The translations under genes and the position numbers were made by a program. DNA of 57,621 bases from Cellulomonas sp. Leaf334 (GTDB lineage: Bacteria; Actinomycetota; Actinomycetes; Actinomycetales; Cellulomonadaceae): contig NZ_LMOO01000011.1 in the NCBI RefSeq assembly GCF_001424195.1, forward strand, positions 229-57,849. The letters are read 5' to 3'. Below, piece after piece: positions 32,509-41,016 of this stretch. The notes under the pieces were generated by a model that was given only the letters and a program-made list of their open reading frames with translations, searched no databases and was not told the DNA's origin. Position 1 is the first letter of the stretch, and every line of letters starts with the position of its first letter.

Positions 32509-34665
32509 TCAGCGAGCCGCGCAGCTCACGGACGTCGCTTGCGACGAGCCCGTGCCCTGGAACCCGATCTCGACGCTGCCACCGGCGGCAACCCGGGAGT
32601 TCCACGCCGACGGGCCCAGGGTCAGGGGTGCCGCGCTCAGGACCTCGCTGCTCCAGTGGTGCACGACGGCGCCGGACGGCAGGCCGATCGAGACCGCCCA
32701 GCCGTCGATCGCCTGCGACCCGGCGGTGACCCGGACCGTGGCGACGAAGCCGCCCGGCCAGGTGCTCGTCACCGTGTAGGCGGCTGTGCAGGAGCGACCG
32801 GCGGGGGCTGTCGGGGTCGGCGTGGGCGTCGGGGTGGGGGTTGCCGTCCGCGTCGGTGTCGGGGTGGGTGTCGGGGTGGCCGTGGGGGTCGGCGTGACCG
32901 TCGGGGTCGGAGTCGGGGTCACCGTGCCCGTGATCGCCAGCTCCGCGCTGGTGAAGCGGCCGTGCGCGCGGTTCACGTCCGTCTCGCCCGCGCCGCCGTC
33001 GCACCGCCGGTCGGGGTTGAACGTGAGGTAGGTGCCGGACGTGCACGTGCCCGACGGCTCGGCGTCACCGCCCACGACGGCCGTCCCGCCGATGGAGACC
33101 CCGCCCTGGATGAGCGCCGAGTCGCGCACGACGGCGCTGCCGCTGACCGTGCCGCCGTCGTTGACCCAGGCCAGACCCTCGATCCGCGCGGTGCCGCTGA
33201 CGGTCGAGCGGCCGTAGACGGCGGCGTTCGGTCCGACGTACGCGGTCGACGCGACCGACGCGCGCGAGTCGACCCACCCGCCTCCGTTGGCGTGCCAGCG
33301 ACCGCCACCGGGTGCGGTGCCGCGCGTGAACCCAGGCTCGTGGCCGGACGGCAGGGCGCCGTCGATGCGGAACTCGAAGGGGTACCGGAAGTTCTTCGGG
33401 TAACCGTCGAGGAACCCGTGCTTGGGGACGGCGGTCGGGGTGCCGGACACGACGAGGTACACCTGCTCACCGGCGCGCGTCTGGAACGTGGCCTCGGTGT
33501 CGGTGCCCTGCGTGACCGGGCTGTACCGGGCGACGCCGCCGGTCACGCCGACGAACCCGTACGACCAGCCGGAGCCGCCGTTCGGGTCGACGTGACCCTT
33601 GAGGTGCAGCCGGACGAGCGCGCCCGAGGACGACGGGACGAGCTTGATCTTGGTGTAGCCGAACGCGCCGGGGGCGATCCCGTCGGGCACCGCGAAGTGC
33701 TGCTGGGAGGCGTTCACGGCCTCGACCTGCACCAGGCTCTGCGGCACGACGAACGGGTACAGCCGGTTGATGAACGGCGTGACGTCGGCAGCGTTGGCGT
33801 AGTCCCAGGTGACATTCCGCATCGCGTACTGCGCGATCTCCGCGCCGAGCTGGTCCTGCGTGAGTCCCGCGATGCGCTTGTACGTCTCCAGCGGGTGCTC
33901 GGTGCTGCGCGCCTCGTTCCAGATGCGGTTGAAGAACGCCAGGCCGCGCTTCTCGGTGATGGACTGCAGCAGCATCCAGGCGCCGTAGTGGTGCCGGCTG
34001 GACGAGTACGGCAGGTTCTCGGTGCGGATGAAGCGCGTGAGGTCACCGGCGCCCTGACCAGGCAGGGCTTGCATCGCCATGAACTCGGCGCTGCTCTCCC
34101 AGAACGTGCCGGCCGACGCGTGCGTGAACCCGACGCCGGACCGGCCGAGGAACGTGTAGTTCTGCAGCACGTGCGCGAGCTCGTGGACGAGCCCCCACGA
34201 CCCGGGCTGCGCGGCGCCGGGCGCGAGGTTGATGACGCCGACGCGGCCGTCGGTGGAGCCGCCCGTCGCCCAGGCGTTGAGGTTCGGGTTGCTGGACCAG
34301 GTGTTCGTGATGATGACGATGATCTTGTGCTGGGCGAGCAGGCCCGTCTCGGGCGTGAACCTCATGTCGTCGATGTAGAACGAGTACGCGCTCTCGAGCT
34401 CGCGCAGCACGTTCGCCGGGTCGAACCGGTACGCGCTGGGCGCCGTGGTGGGCGACGTGCCCGACAGCTCGCCCCACAGGACGACGAAGTTCTCCGACTC
34501 CGCCTTGCGGTTGTCCGCCCACGCGACCTCGTTGGTCGTGCGCCAGCGCTCGGGGATCCAGACGGTCTTGTCGGCGGCCTGCGCCGGGGTCGCGAGCAGC
34601 GGGACGAGGAGGAGGGTGAGCGCGAGAAGCACCGCGCGGAGTCGTGCGGGACGGACGAGCGGCAT
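32509..34665 (-). CDS. Secreted HExxH metalloprotease-like protein with beta-helix and CBM2
   Basis: The precursor has 718 residues. Signal peptide 1-30 ends TPAQA. The N-terminal domain (about 33-300) resembles DUF6055 and has the zincin motif LVHELAHVLQN (H161, E162, H165) and a later acid in WESSAEFMA (E190 or E194), fitting a gluzincin. A beta-sandwich follows (about 305-435). Residues 465-560 are short hexapeptide-like turns (ASVASTAYVGPNAAVYGRST, then VSGSAVVRDSALIQGGVSIG), a left-handed beta-helix pattern. A PT linker leads to CBM2 (about 622-718: WPGGFVATVRV, DGWAVSIGL, GFQGTG). It probably cuts proteins at cellulose surfaces; activity is unproven. GGGAG supports ATG 34665. Confidence 0.82.
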   Translation of the reverse strand: MPLVRPARLRAVLLALTLLLVPLLATPAQAADKTVWIPERWRTTNEVAWADNRKAESENFVVLWGELSGTSPTTAPSAYRFDPANVLRELESAYSFYIDDMRFTPETGLLAQHKIIVIITNTWSSNPNLNAWATGGSTDGRVGVINLAPGAAQPGSWGLVHELAHVLQNYTFLGRSGVGFTHASAGTFWESSAEFMAMQALPGQGAGDLTRFIRTENLPYSSSRHHYGAWMLLQSITEKRGLAFFNRIWNEARSTEHPLETYKRIAGLTQDQLGAEIAQYAMRNVTWDYANAADVTPFINRLYPFVVPQSLVQVEAVNASQQHFAVPDGIAPGAFGYTKIKLVPSSSGALVRLHLKGHVDPNGGSGWSYGFVGVTGGVARYSPVTQGTDTEATFQTRAGEQVYLVVSGTPTAVPKHGFLDGYPKNFRYPFEFRIDGALPSGHEPGFTRGTAPGGGRWHANGGGWVDSRASVASTAYVGPNAAVYGRSTVSGTARIEGLAWVNDGGTVSGSAVVRDSALIQGGVSIGGTAVVGGDAEPSGTCTSGTYLTFNPDRRCDGGAGETDVNRAHGRFTSAELAITGTVTPTPTPTVTPTPTATPTPTPTPTRTATPTPTPTPTPTAPAGRSCTAAYTVTSTWPGGFVATVRVTAGSQAIDGWAVSIGLPSGAVVHHWSSEVLSAAPLTLGPSAWNSRVAAGGSVEIGFQGTGSSQATSVSCAAR

Positions 34666-34800
34666 GACGACTCCCTGGTCGGACATCCGGACTGCGCGAC
34701 CGTGGCATGCCGGACAGCCGTCCGACTACCCGACGAAACGTTATAGCGGTAAGCGCGATCCGGGCGGGTCGCGCAACGTCGGTCCGGTCGTTCGGCGCAG

Positions 34801-35907
34801 TCAGCGCTTCGGCCACGTCCAGGCCGGCCCGTCGAGCACGCCGGCACCCTCCACCGCGGTCGCGCCCGCCCCCTTGGTGAGCTCGATCGTCGTGGCGTCG
34901 GCCGTGCGCAGCGCGCGGACCAGGTCGCCGGCGTGCGTCACGACGAGCACCTGCGACCGCTCGGCGGCGGACGCGACGAGGGCACCGACGGCGGGCATCA
35001 GGCTCGGGTGCAGGCTCGACTCCGGCTCGTTGAGGACCAGGAGGTCCGGGGGGCGGGTCGCGTGCGCCGCCGCGACGAGCAGCAGGAACGTGAGGGTGCC
35101 GTCGGACAGCTCCGCCGCGGAGAGCGGTCGGCGCAGGCCTGGCTGCGTCATCGCGACCCGGCACACGCCGTCGTCGTCCTCGGTGACGACCAGCCGGGAG
35201 CCCGGGAAGGCGACGTCGACCGACGCCTGCAGCGCGTCCGCGTCGCCCGTCCGCTCGATGGTCAGCAGCGCCGCGGCGAGGTCGTCGCCGGTCGGCGACA
35301 GGACGGGCGTGAACGTCGCGACGCCCGGGCGACGAGCCGGGCTGTCCGCGTCGGTGCGCAGGTGGTCGTAGAAGCGCCAGCGGCGGGCCTGCTCCCGCAG
35401 CGCGAACAGGTCGGGGGTGGCCGCCGGGTCCGCGAGCAGCGCCATCACCGACTCGTGGGCGTTCACGGTCAGCGGCACGGTCGTCCAGGCGCCCGCGTCG
35501 TCGCGCGTCCGGACGCGCGACCCGGTGCGCTCCGTCAGGACCGTCGACGGGCGCAGCACCGGACCTGCCCAGACGACCTCGGACTTGATCTCCGGGTCGA
35601 GCGTGAACGGTCCCAGCTGTGGCAGCCCGAGGTCGATCGCGTAGGAGAGGTCCTCCGTCGCGACCCCCAGCCGGACCGCGACCGGCCCGTCCGACCGGCG
35701 GCCGGCGTGCACCGCGGAGCGCATCCCGCCCTCGCGCGCGAGGGAGGAGACGGCACCGTCGCGCGCGACCTCGGCGAGCAGGCGCAGGGCCCGGTACACG
35801 CTCGTCTTGCCGCTCCCGTTGGCGCCGGTGACGACCGTCAGGGCACCGAGCCCCACGGTCAGGGAGCGCAGGCTGCGGTACCCCTCGACGGCAAGAGTCC
35901 TGATCAT
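34801..35907 (-). CDS. RecF/OLD-like AAA ATPase
   Basis: The 368-residue protein opens with IRTLAVEGYRSLRSLTVGLG and has Walker A VVTGANGSGKTSVYRAL, signature RPLSAAELSDGTLTFLLLVA, Walker B DLLVLNEPESSLHPSLMPAV and D-loop/H-switch VLVVTHAGDLV. These are the SMC-like ATPases of the AAA_21 group. There is no TOPRIM domain, so it is not a full OLD nuclease. Defence or repair functions are known for relatives, but no nuclease partner is next to it. Confidence 0.87.
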   Translation of the reverse strand: MIRTLAVEGYRSLRSLTVGLGALTVVTGANGSGKTSVYRALRLLAEVARDGAVSSLAREGGMRSAVHAGRRSDGPVAVRLGVATEDLSYAIDLGLPQLGPFTLDPEIKSEVVWAGPVLRPSTVLTERTGSRVRTRDDAGAWTTVPLTVNAHESVMALLADPAATPDLFALREQARRWRFYDHLRTDADSPARRPGVATFTPVLSPTGDDLAAALLTIERTGDADALQASVDVAFPGSRLVVTEDDDGVCRVAMTQPGLRRPLSAAELSDGTLTFLLLVAAAHATRPPDLLVLNEPESSLHPSLMPAVGALVASAAERSQVLVVTHAGDLVRALRTADATTIELTKGAGATAVEGAGVLDGPAWTWPKR

Positions 35908-35936
35908 GGCGCGACCCTAACCGGGGCCGCTGACGC

Positions 35937-36365
35937 TCAGACCGGCTCGAGGAAGACGACCGGGATGACCCGCGACGTGCGCTCCTGGTACCGCGCGTAG
36001 TTGGGCAGCGCCTCGACGATCCGCGGCCAGAGCTCCTGCCGCTCGTCGGGCGTCGCCACGCGCGCGACCATCGGGACGGGCGGTCGACCCGTGAGCGACA
36101 CCGTCACCTGCGGGTGGTCGCGCAGGTTGAGGAACCAGGCCGGGTGCTCGTCGTTGCCTCCCGCCGACGCGACGACCACCAGGGTCTCCCCGAACGTGAG
36201 CGGAGCGGTCAGCATCGACGACCGCGGCCTGCCCGACCGACGCCCGACGGTCACGAGCTCCAGCGAGGGCAGCCCGACCAGCGTCCCGCCGAACCGGCCC
36301 CCGCTCACCTTGACGCCCGCGCGATGGAGCCAGCTGAGCGTTCTCATCACGACGGTGCTGGTCAT
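35937..36365 (-). CDS. Deazaflavin (F420)-dependent nitroreductase-family protein
   Basis: The 142-residue protein is a split-barrel Ddn-like protein: LVGLPSLELVTVGRRSGRPR, VVVASAGGNDEHPAWFLNLR then DHPQVTVSL. ELWPRIVEALPNYARYQERT near the C-terminus is typical of actinobacterial F420-dependent members. It probably reduces quinones or nitro-compounds with F420H2. Start MTSTVVMRTLSW at 36365 is chosen by homology length. Together with the LLM and F420-NADP-type genes it suggests the organism makes F420. Confidence 0.87.
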   Translation of the reverse strand: MTSTVVMRTLSWLHRAGVKVSGGRFGGTLVGLPSLELVTVGRRSGRPRSSMLTAPLTFGETLVVVASAGGNDEHPAWFLNLRDHPQVTVSLTGRPPVPMVARVATPDERQELWPRIVEALPNYARYQERTSRVIPVVFLEPV

Positions 36366-36423
36366 ACCCCGATGAGAACACGGATCCTCGCCTGGTGTCG
36401 GACCCCGGTGCGACGATGCCCGG

Positions 36424-36831
36424 ATGACCAAGTTCGTCGTCGACGCGGGCGCTGCCCTCCGGCTCGCAGCGACCGACGCACCGCTGCCCGCCGCCCACGA
36501 GCTCCTCGCACCGACGCTCCTGCGGTCGCAGGCGCTGTCCGCGATGCACGAGGCCGTGCACCGCGGCGAGCTCTCCGCCGCGGACGCGCGCGAGCGGCTG
36601 GCGCGACTGAACCGGACGAAGATCCGACTGCTCGGCGACGGCGTCCTGCGCAAGGTCGCCTGGACGGTCGCCGACGAGCTCGGCTGGGAGTCGACGTACG
36701 CCGCCGAGTACGTCGCGCTGACCCGGCTGCAGGCGGACTACCTGGTGACGCTCGACGACGAGCTCGCGCGGGCCGTGCAGGGCGTCGTGCCGACCGCACC
36801 GTTCGACGCGCTCCTCGACCCACGGTCCTAG
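36424..36831 (+). CDS. PIN-domain protein with missing catalytic acids
   Basis: The 135-residue protein has a VapC-like order: KFVVDAGAALRLA (D7 present), APTLLRSQALSAM, then ESTYAAEYVALTRLQADYLV and TLDDELARAV. In active PIN nucleases the second acid is Glu, where this protein has Gln (Q36). The YDA Asp is Ala (A93). Two of four metal ligands therefore seem lost. No antitoxin gene lies upstream or downstream. It may be an inactive toxin or a PIN-fold binding protein. Confidence 0.78.
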   Translation: MTKFVVDAGAALRLAATDAPLPAAHELLAPTLLRSQALSAMHEAVHRGELSAADARERLARLNRTKIRLLGDGVLRKVAWTVADELGWESTYAAEYVALTRLQADYLVTLDDELARAVQGVVPTAPFDALLDPRS

Positions 36832-36840
36832 GGTGCAGGG

Positions 36841-37422
36841 ATGGAGGACTACTGGTGGGAGCCCCCGATGGCGGGCACCGAGCTGGAGCACCTGGTCGGC
36901 GCCCTCGAACGGCTGCGTGCGACGTTCCGCTGGAAGGTCGACGAGCTCGACGCCACCGGGCTCAGCGCCCGGATACCGTCGTCGGACCTCACCCTCGGAG
37001 GCCTGCTCAAGCACCTCGCTGCCGTGGAGGACCTCCAGTTCACGGTCAGGCTGACCGGCGGGCGGATCGGTGAGCCGTGGGAGTCCACCGAGTGGCGGGG
37101 GGACAACGACTGGCTGTTCAGCACGGCGGCCGACGACACCCCCGACGAGCTCTACTCGTACTGGGACGGCGCCGTCCGCAGGTCCCGGGACCGGCTCGGT
37201 GCGGCCCTGACGGCCGGAGGGCTCGACCACGCGGTCGACCTGGCCGACTCCGACGGCAAGCCCGCGAACCTGCGCCGGCTCCTGTTCGACCTCGTCGAGG
37301 AGTACGGGCGGCACACCGGGCACGCGGACCTGCTGCGGGAGGCGGTCGACGGGCGCGTCGGCGAGGACCCGCCGCCCGGCTGGCAGGCGGTGTCGGGCCG
37401 GTTCGGACCCTCCGCCCGGTGA
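36841..37422 (+). CDS. DinB/DUF664-family (mycothiol-dependent fold) protein
   Basis: The 193-residue protein has the DUF664 landmarks LEHLVGALERLRATFRWKVD, LGGLLKHLAAVEDLQFTVRL (metal His H58) and the C-terminal EYGRHTGHADLLREAVDG with two further His. These three His bind a divalent metal in DinB-like proteins. Related proteins are mycothiol-dependent isomerases or S-transferases; the substrate is unknown. The gene lies nine bases after the PIN gene and overlaps the next GNAT gene by four. Confidence 0.87.
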   Translation: MEDYWWEPPMAGTELEHLVGALERLRATFRWKVDELDATGLSARIPSSDLTLGGLLKHLAAVEDLQFTVRLTGGRIGEPWESTEWRGDNDWLFSTAADDTPDELYSYWDGAVRRSRDRLGAALTAGGLDHAVDLADSDGKPANLRRLLFDLVEEYGRHTGHADLLREAVDGRVGEDPPPGWQAVSGRFGPSAR

Positions 37423-37973
37423 ACGTCTCGCTCAGCCCCTGGTCGACCTCCGACGCCGACTCGCTCACCGTCGCCGTCGGGGAGAGCCCCGAGCTCGCCG
37501 TCCAGCTCGGGGAGGAGGTCGGATCGCGTGCCGCAGCCCGCACGTACATCGCGCAGTACCTCACCGACGACGACGGGACGGTCGCGTTCGCGATCCGGGT
37601 CGACGGCGTCGCGGTCGGCCACGTCGCGCTCAGCCACATCGAGCGCCGGAACGACTCCGCGTGGGCGTCGTACTGGGTGACCGCGAGCCGGCGCGGGCAC
37701 GGGTTGGCCTCCCGCGCGCTCGCCACGATCGCCGCCCACGCGTTCGACACCCTCGGCCTGTTCCGGATCGAGCTCGGGCACCGCGTGAACAACCCGGCGT
37801 CGTGCCGGGTCGCCACCGCGGCTGGGTTCGCCGCCGAGGGCATCGAACGGTCGAAGCTGCGCTACGGAAGCGACCGGTACGACGTCGAGACGCACGCCCG
37901 GCTGTCCACCGACCCGAGGCCGCCGATCGAGCTGGTGCCGATCGTCGGGGCGGCGGTACGAGCCGGCCGCTGA
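37419..37973 (+). CDS. GNAT-family N-acetyltransferase (RimJ-like)
   Basis: The 184-residue protein has YWVTASRRGHGLASRALATI as the acetyl-CoA loop, and LFRIELGHRVNNPASCRVAT with AAGFAAEGIERSKLRYGSDR, the pattern of RimJ/RimL ribosomal-protein acetyltransferases and relatives. The GTG start overlaps the DinB stop (GTGA), so the two are coupled. Its own stop is followed at once by a tandem repeat. Confidence 0.87.
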   Translation: MNVSLSPWSTSDADSLTVAVGESPELAVQLGEEVGSRAAARTYIAQYLTDDDGTVAFAIRVDGVAVGHVALSHIERRNDSAWASYWVTASRRGHGLASRALATIAAHAFDTLGLFRIELGHRVNNPASCRVATAAGFAAEGIERSKLRYGSDRYDVETHARLSTDPRPPIELVPIVGAAVRAGR

Positions 37974-37974
37974 C

Positions 37975-38073
37975 GGTCCGGACGTCGACCGCTCACACCG
38001 GTCCGGACGTCGACCGCTCACACCGGTCCGGGCGTCGACCGCTCACACCGGTCCGGGCGTCGACCGCTCACAC
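37975..38073. repeat. Tandem array of four 25-bp units
   Basis: The unit is GGTCCGGACGTCGACCGCTC then ACACC; copies start at 37975, 38000, 38025 and 38050. Copies 1 and 2 have A at position 8, and copies 3 and 4 have G. The last copy lacks one base. Each unit holds a GTCGAC palindrome. The array fills the gap between the convergent GNAT and hypothetical genes. Confidence 0.9.
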
Positions 38074-38075
38074 GG

Positions 38076-38648
38076 TCAGAAGTCGCCGCCGCCGAAGTCG
38101 CCCCCGAAGTCGCCGCCGAACCCTCCGTCGAAGCCGGTGTCCCCGCCCGCGTCCGCGGCGACGTCCCCGCCACCGTCGGCCGCGGGGTCGGTGCCGCCCC
38201 CGTCCGACAGGTCGAAGAAGCTGTCCGCGATGGCGGTGCCCACGAACGCCCCGGCGACGCTGGCCAGCAGGCTGCCGGCGAGCATCCCGCCCATGCCGAC
38301 ACCACCGCCGCCGAACCGGTTCTCGAGCGTGCCGGGCGCGCGCATCTCGGCGCGGGTCGCCATCCGGGCGAGGGCGCGCGGGTCGTCGGACTGCGCCCGC
38401 TCGGCCTCGGGCACGTCGTGCGCGAGCCCGTCCAGCACCTGCCGACGCTGCTCGGGCGTGAGCTGCGCGAAGGCCTCGGCGTGCGCCTGCTCGATCGCGT
38501 CGGGTGGCGCCGTGCGCAGCAGGTAGCGGTAGCGCTCGACGGCCGCCTCGTCGGAGGTCGGCCGGTCGCCGTACCGGCCTGACGGCTGCGCGGGCGGCTG
38601 GTCGCTCGGCTGGTCGTCGCGACCCAGGAACCGGTCGAGGAATCCCAT
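38076..38648 (-). CDS. Hypothetical protein with Gly/Asp/Phe-rich tail
   Basis: The 190-residue protein begins GFLDRFLGRDDQ. A helical middle (EAAVERYRYLLRTAPPDAIE, then AHAEAFAQLTPEQRRQVLDG) leads to one hydrophobic glycine-rich helix (GMGGMLAGSLLASVAGAFVG). The C-terminus is repeats of GGDFGGDFGGGDF. I do not know its family; relatives in actinobacteria carry the same GGDF-like tail (not a GGDEF cyclase). GAGGTGAGACG precedes ATG 38648. It may sit at the membrane. Confidence 0.7.
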   Translation of the reverse strand: MGFLDRFLGRDDQPSDQPPAQPSGRYGDRPTSDEAAVERYRYLLRTAPPDAIEQAHAEAFAQLTPEQRRQVLDGLAHDVPEAERAQSDDPRALARMATRAEMRAPGTLENRFGGGGVGMGGMLAGSLLASVAGAFVGTAIADSFFDLSDGGGTDPAADGGGDVAADAGGDTGFDGGFGGDFGGDFGGGDF

Positions 38649-38862
38649 ACGTCTCACCTCTCGTGTCGGTTCCTGGTCCAACGCGGCTGCCGCTCGACGG
38701 GTTCCGACGGGCGCCCCGACCGGGTCGTGGCGCTACCCGGCGGGTGACGACGGGCGACGGGCCGGGAGGCCGTGTCGTCACGCCGCCCGACGGGAATACC
38801 GATGGCCTGCACGTCCGTGTGCTGTCAGAGTGACGCCGCCCGATCCCTTGGAGGTTCAGCAC

Positions 38863-39639
38863 ATGCCCGCTCTCGACGGACGCGTCGTCCTGGTCACCGG
38901 CGCCAGCCGGCGCATCGCGATCGGCGCCGGGGTCGCCCGCCGCCTGGTCGCCGACGGCGCCACGGTGCTCCTGCACTCCTGGTCGCCGCACGACGCGGAG
39001 CAGCCGTGGGGTGCCGACGAGGGCGGGGTCGAGGCGCTGGTCGACGAGCTGCGCGCGGCGGGCGGGACCGTCGAGCACGTGTCGATGGACCTCGCCGACC
39101 CGGCAGCCCCGCACGCGCTGGTCGACGCCGCGCACGACGCGTTCGGCCGCCTGGACGCGGTCGTCGCCAACCACGCGCGCAGCTCCGGGCAGAACCTGGA
39201 GCAGCTCACCGCCGCGGAGATCGACCTGTCCTACGCGGTGAACACGCGGGCCACCCTGCTGCTCGTGCAGGCGTTCGCGGCGCGCCACGACGACGCTGCC
39301 GGCGGGCGCGTCGTCGTCTTCACGTCCGGTCAGTACCGGGGTGCGATGCCCGACGAGCTGCCGTACATCGCGTCGAAGGCCGCTCTGCACGAGCTGACCG
39401 CGAGCCTCGCGGTGCACCTGATGCCCCGCGGCATCACGGTCAACTGCGTGAACCCCGGCCCGAACGACACCGGCTACGCCGACGACGCCGCGCGTGCTGC
39501 CGTGAGCGCCCACAGCCCCGGCGGGCGGTGGAGCACCCCGGCGGACACGGCCCGCCTGATCGCCTGGCTGCTCAGCGACGAGGCCGACTGGGTGACGGGT
39601 CAGACGATCGCGTCGGACGGCGGGTTCTCGTCGCTCTGA
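38863..39639 (+). CDS. Short-chain dehydrogenase/reductase
   Basis: The 258-residue protein is a classical SDR: VVLVTGASRRIAIGAGVARR (a two-residue-longer glycine loop than usual), VVANHARSSGQN, TSGQYRGAMPDELPYIASK and NCVNPGPNDTGYADD. The long cofactor loop and YIASK are shared with 3-oxoacyl-reductase-like SDRs. GGAGG lies seven to eight bases before ATG 38863, so this is chosen over the in-frame ATG-like start at 38830. Confidence 0.87.
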   Translation: MPALDGRVVLVTGASRRIAIGAGVARRLVADGATVLLHSWSPHDAEQPWGADEGGVEALVDELRAAGGTVEHVSMDLADPAAPHALVDAAHDAFGRLDAVVANHARSSGQNLEQLTAAEIDLSYAVNTRATLLLVQAFAARHDDAAGGRVVVFTSGQYRGAMPDELPYIASKAALHELTASLAVHLMPRGITVNCVNPGPNDTGYADDAARAAVSAHSPGGRWSTPADTARLIAWLLSDEADWVTGQTIASDGGFSSL

Positions 39640-39740
39640 GCACCTGGGCTCCCCGGGCGAGGGGTTCGTCGGCTGGTACCGCGACGCGGCAGACAATCAG
39701 GTGTGACCCGTACCGGCCGACGCACTACCGTCTGGCCATC

Positions 39741-40985
39741 GTGAGCCGGATCCTGGACACCGTCGTCCCTCGCAGGCTGGGCACCGGGTTCCGGTGGCTG
39801 CTGGCCTCGTCGTGGAGCACGAACCTCGGCGACGGGCTCGTCCTGGCGGCCGGTCCGCTGCTGGTGGCGTCGCGCACGGACGACGCGTTCCTCGTCGCGC
39901 TGGCGGCGCTGCTCCAGTGGCTGCCGCCCCTGCTGTTCGGGCTGTGGGCCGGTGCGGTGACGGACCGGCTGGACCGCCGGCGGCTGGTGATCGTCGTCGA
40001 CTCGTTGCGGACCCTGGTCCTGGTGCTGCTCGCCACGGCGGTCGCGGTCGACGTCGCGACCATCTGGCTCGTGCTCGTGGCGATGTTCGTCCTGGGCACC
40101 GCGGAGACGTTCGCCGACAACGCGTCGAGCACGCTCGTGCCGATGCTGGTGCAGCGCGACGACCTGGCCCTGGCGAACAGCCGGATCATGGCCGGGTTCG
40201 TCACCGTCAACCAGCTCGTCGGTCCGCCGCTGGGGGCGTTCCTGTTCGCCGTCGGGCAGGCGTGGCCGTTCGCGGCCGAGGCCGTGCTGGTCGCCGCGGG
40301 CGCGGTGCTGGTCTCCCGGGTGGTCCTGCCTCCGCACCGGGCCGAGAAGCACGCGACACAGATCCGGCACGACATCGCCGAGGGCGTCCGCTGGGTGCGC
40401 CACCACGCGGCGGTGCGGACGCTGGTGCTGACGATCCTCATCTTCAACGTGACGTTCGGCGCAGCCTGGTCGGTGCTGGTCCTGTACGCGCGGGAGCAGC
40501 TGGGGCTGGGGGCGATCGGGTTCGGGCTCATCACGACCGTCATGGCACTCGGCGGGCTCGTCGGGACCGTGTCCTACGGCTGGATCACGCGTCGCGTCAG
40601 CCTGGCGAACCTCATGCGGATCGGCCTGATCATCGAGACCCTCACGCACCTGGCCCTCGCCCTGACGACGACCCCGTGGTTCGCGCTGGTCGTGTTCTTC
40701 GTCTTCGGCGCGCACGCGTTCGTGTGGGGGACGACGTCGGTGACGATCCGGCAGCGGGCGGTGCCGAGGCAGCTGCAGGGGCGGGTCGGCAGCGTGAACC
40801 TGGTGGGCGTGTTCGGCGGGCTGGTGGTCGGCGCCGCGATCGGTGGGCTGCTCGCCCAGCGCTACGGCGTGACGGCGCCGTTCTGGTTCGCGTTCGTCGG
40901 GTCGGCGATCTTCGTCGTCCTCATCTGGCACCAGCTCCGGCACGTCGCCCACGCCGACGAGCAGGACGCACCGGCGCCGGCTTGA
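39741..40985 (+). CDS. MFS transporter (enterobactin-exporter-like)
   Basis: The 414-residue protein has 12 membrane helices. The loop 2-3 motif LFGLWAGAVTDRLDRRRLVI is the MFS signature A (G-x3-D-R-x-x-R-R). ADNASSTLVPMLVQRDDLAL is typical of the MFS_3 group that includes EntS and macrolide exporters. The GTG start at 39741 follows a short spacer without strong ribosome site. It precedes the ars operon on the same strand but has its own stop 31 bases before it. Substrate is unknown. Confidence 0.88.
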   Translation: MSRILDTVVPRRLGTGFRWLLASSWSTNLGDGLVLAAGPLLVASRTDDAFLVALAALLQWLPPLLFGLWAGAVTDRLDRRRLVIVVDSLRTLVLVLLATAVAVDVATIWLVLVAMFVLGTAETFADNASSTLVPMLVQRDDLALANSRIMAGFVTVNQLVGPPLGAFLFAVGQAWPFAAEAVLVAAGAVLVSRVVLPPHRAEKHATQIRHDIAEGVRWVRHHAAVRTLVLTILIFNVTFGAAWSVLVLYAREQLGLGAIGFGLITTVMALGGLVGTVSYGWITRRVSLANLMRIGLIIETLTHLALALTTTPWFALVVFFVFGAHAFVWGTTSVTIRQRAVPRQLQGRVGSVNLVGVFGGLVVGAAIGGLLAQRYGVTAPFWFAFVGSAIFVVLIWHQLRHVAHADEQDAPAPA

Positions 40986-40992
40986 CCACTGT

Positions 40993-41008
40993 ATCGAACT
41001 TCTTCAAT
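40993..41008. promoter_or_regulatory. ArsR operator overlapping the ars promoter
   Basis: ATCGAA-CTTC-TTCAAT is an inverted repeat with one mismatch. The following TATAGA/CAATAT stretch is the likely -10 box, so repressor binding would block RNA polymerase. The distance from CAATAT to GTG 41017 suggests a leaderless transcript. Confidence 0.6.
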
Positions 41009-41016
41009 ATAGACCC

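Noticed and set aside
32800..32935. Tandem GTCGGGGT-like repeats that might be a CRISPR or satellite
   Set aside because: They encode the Pro-Thr linker of the secreted protease-like protein on the minus strand; codon-level PT repeats explain them.
38180..38300. GGDF motifs as a diguanylate cyclase
   Set aside because: The motif is a Gly/Asp/Phe-rich tail, not GGDEF, with no cyclase fold.
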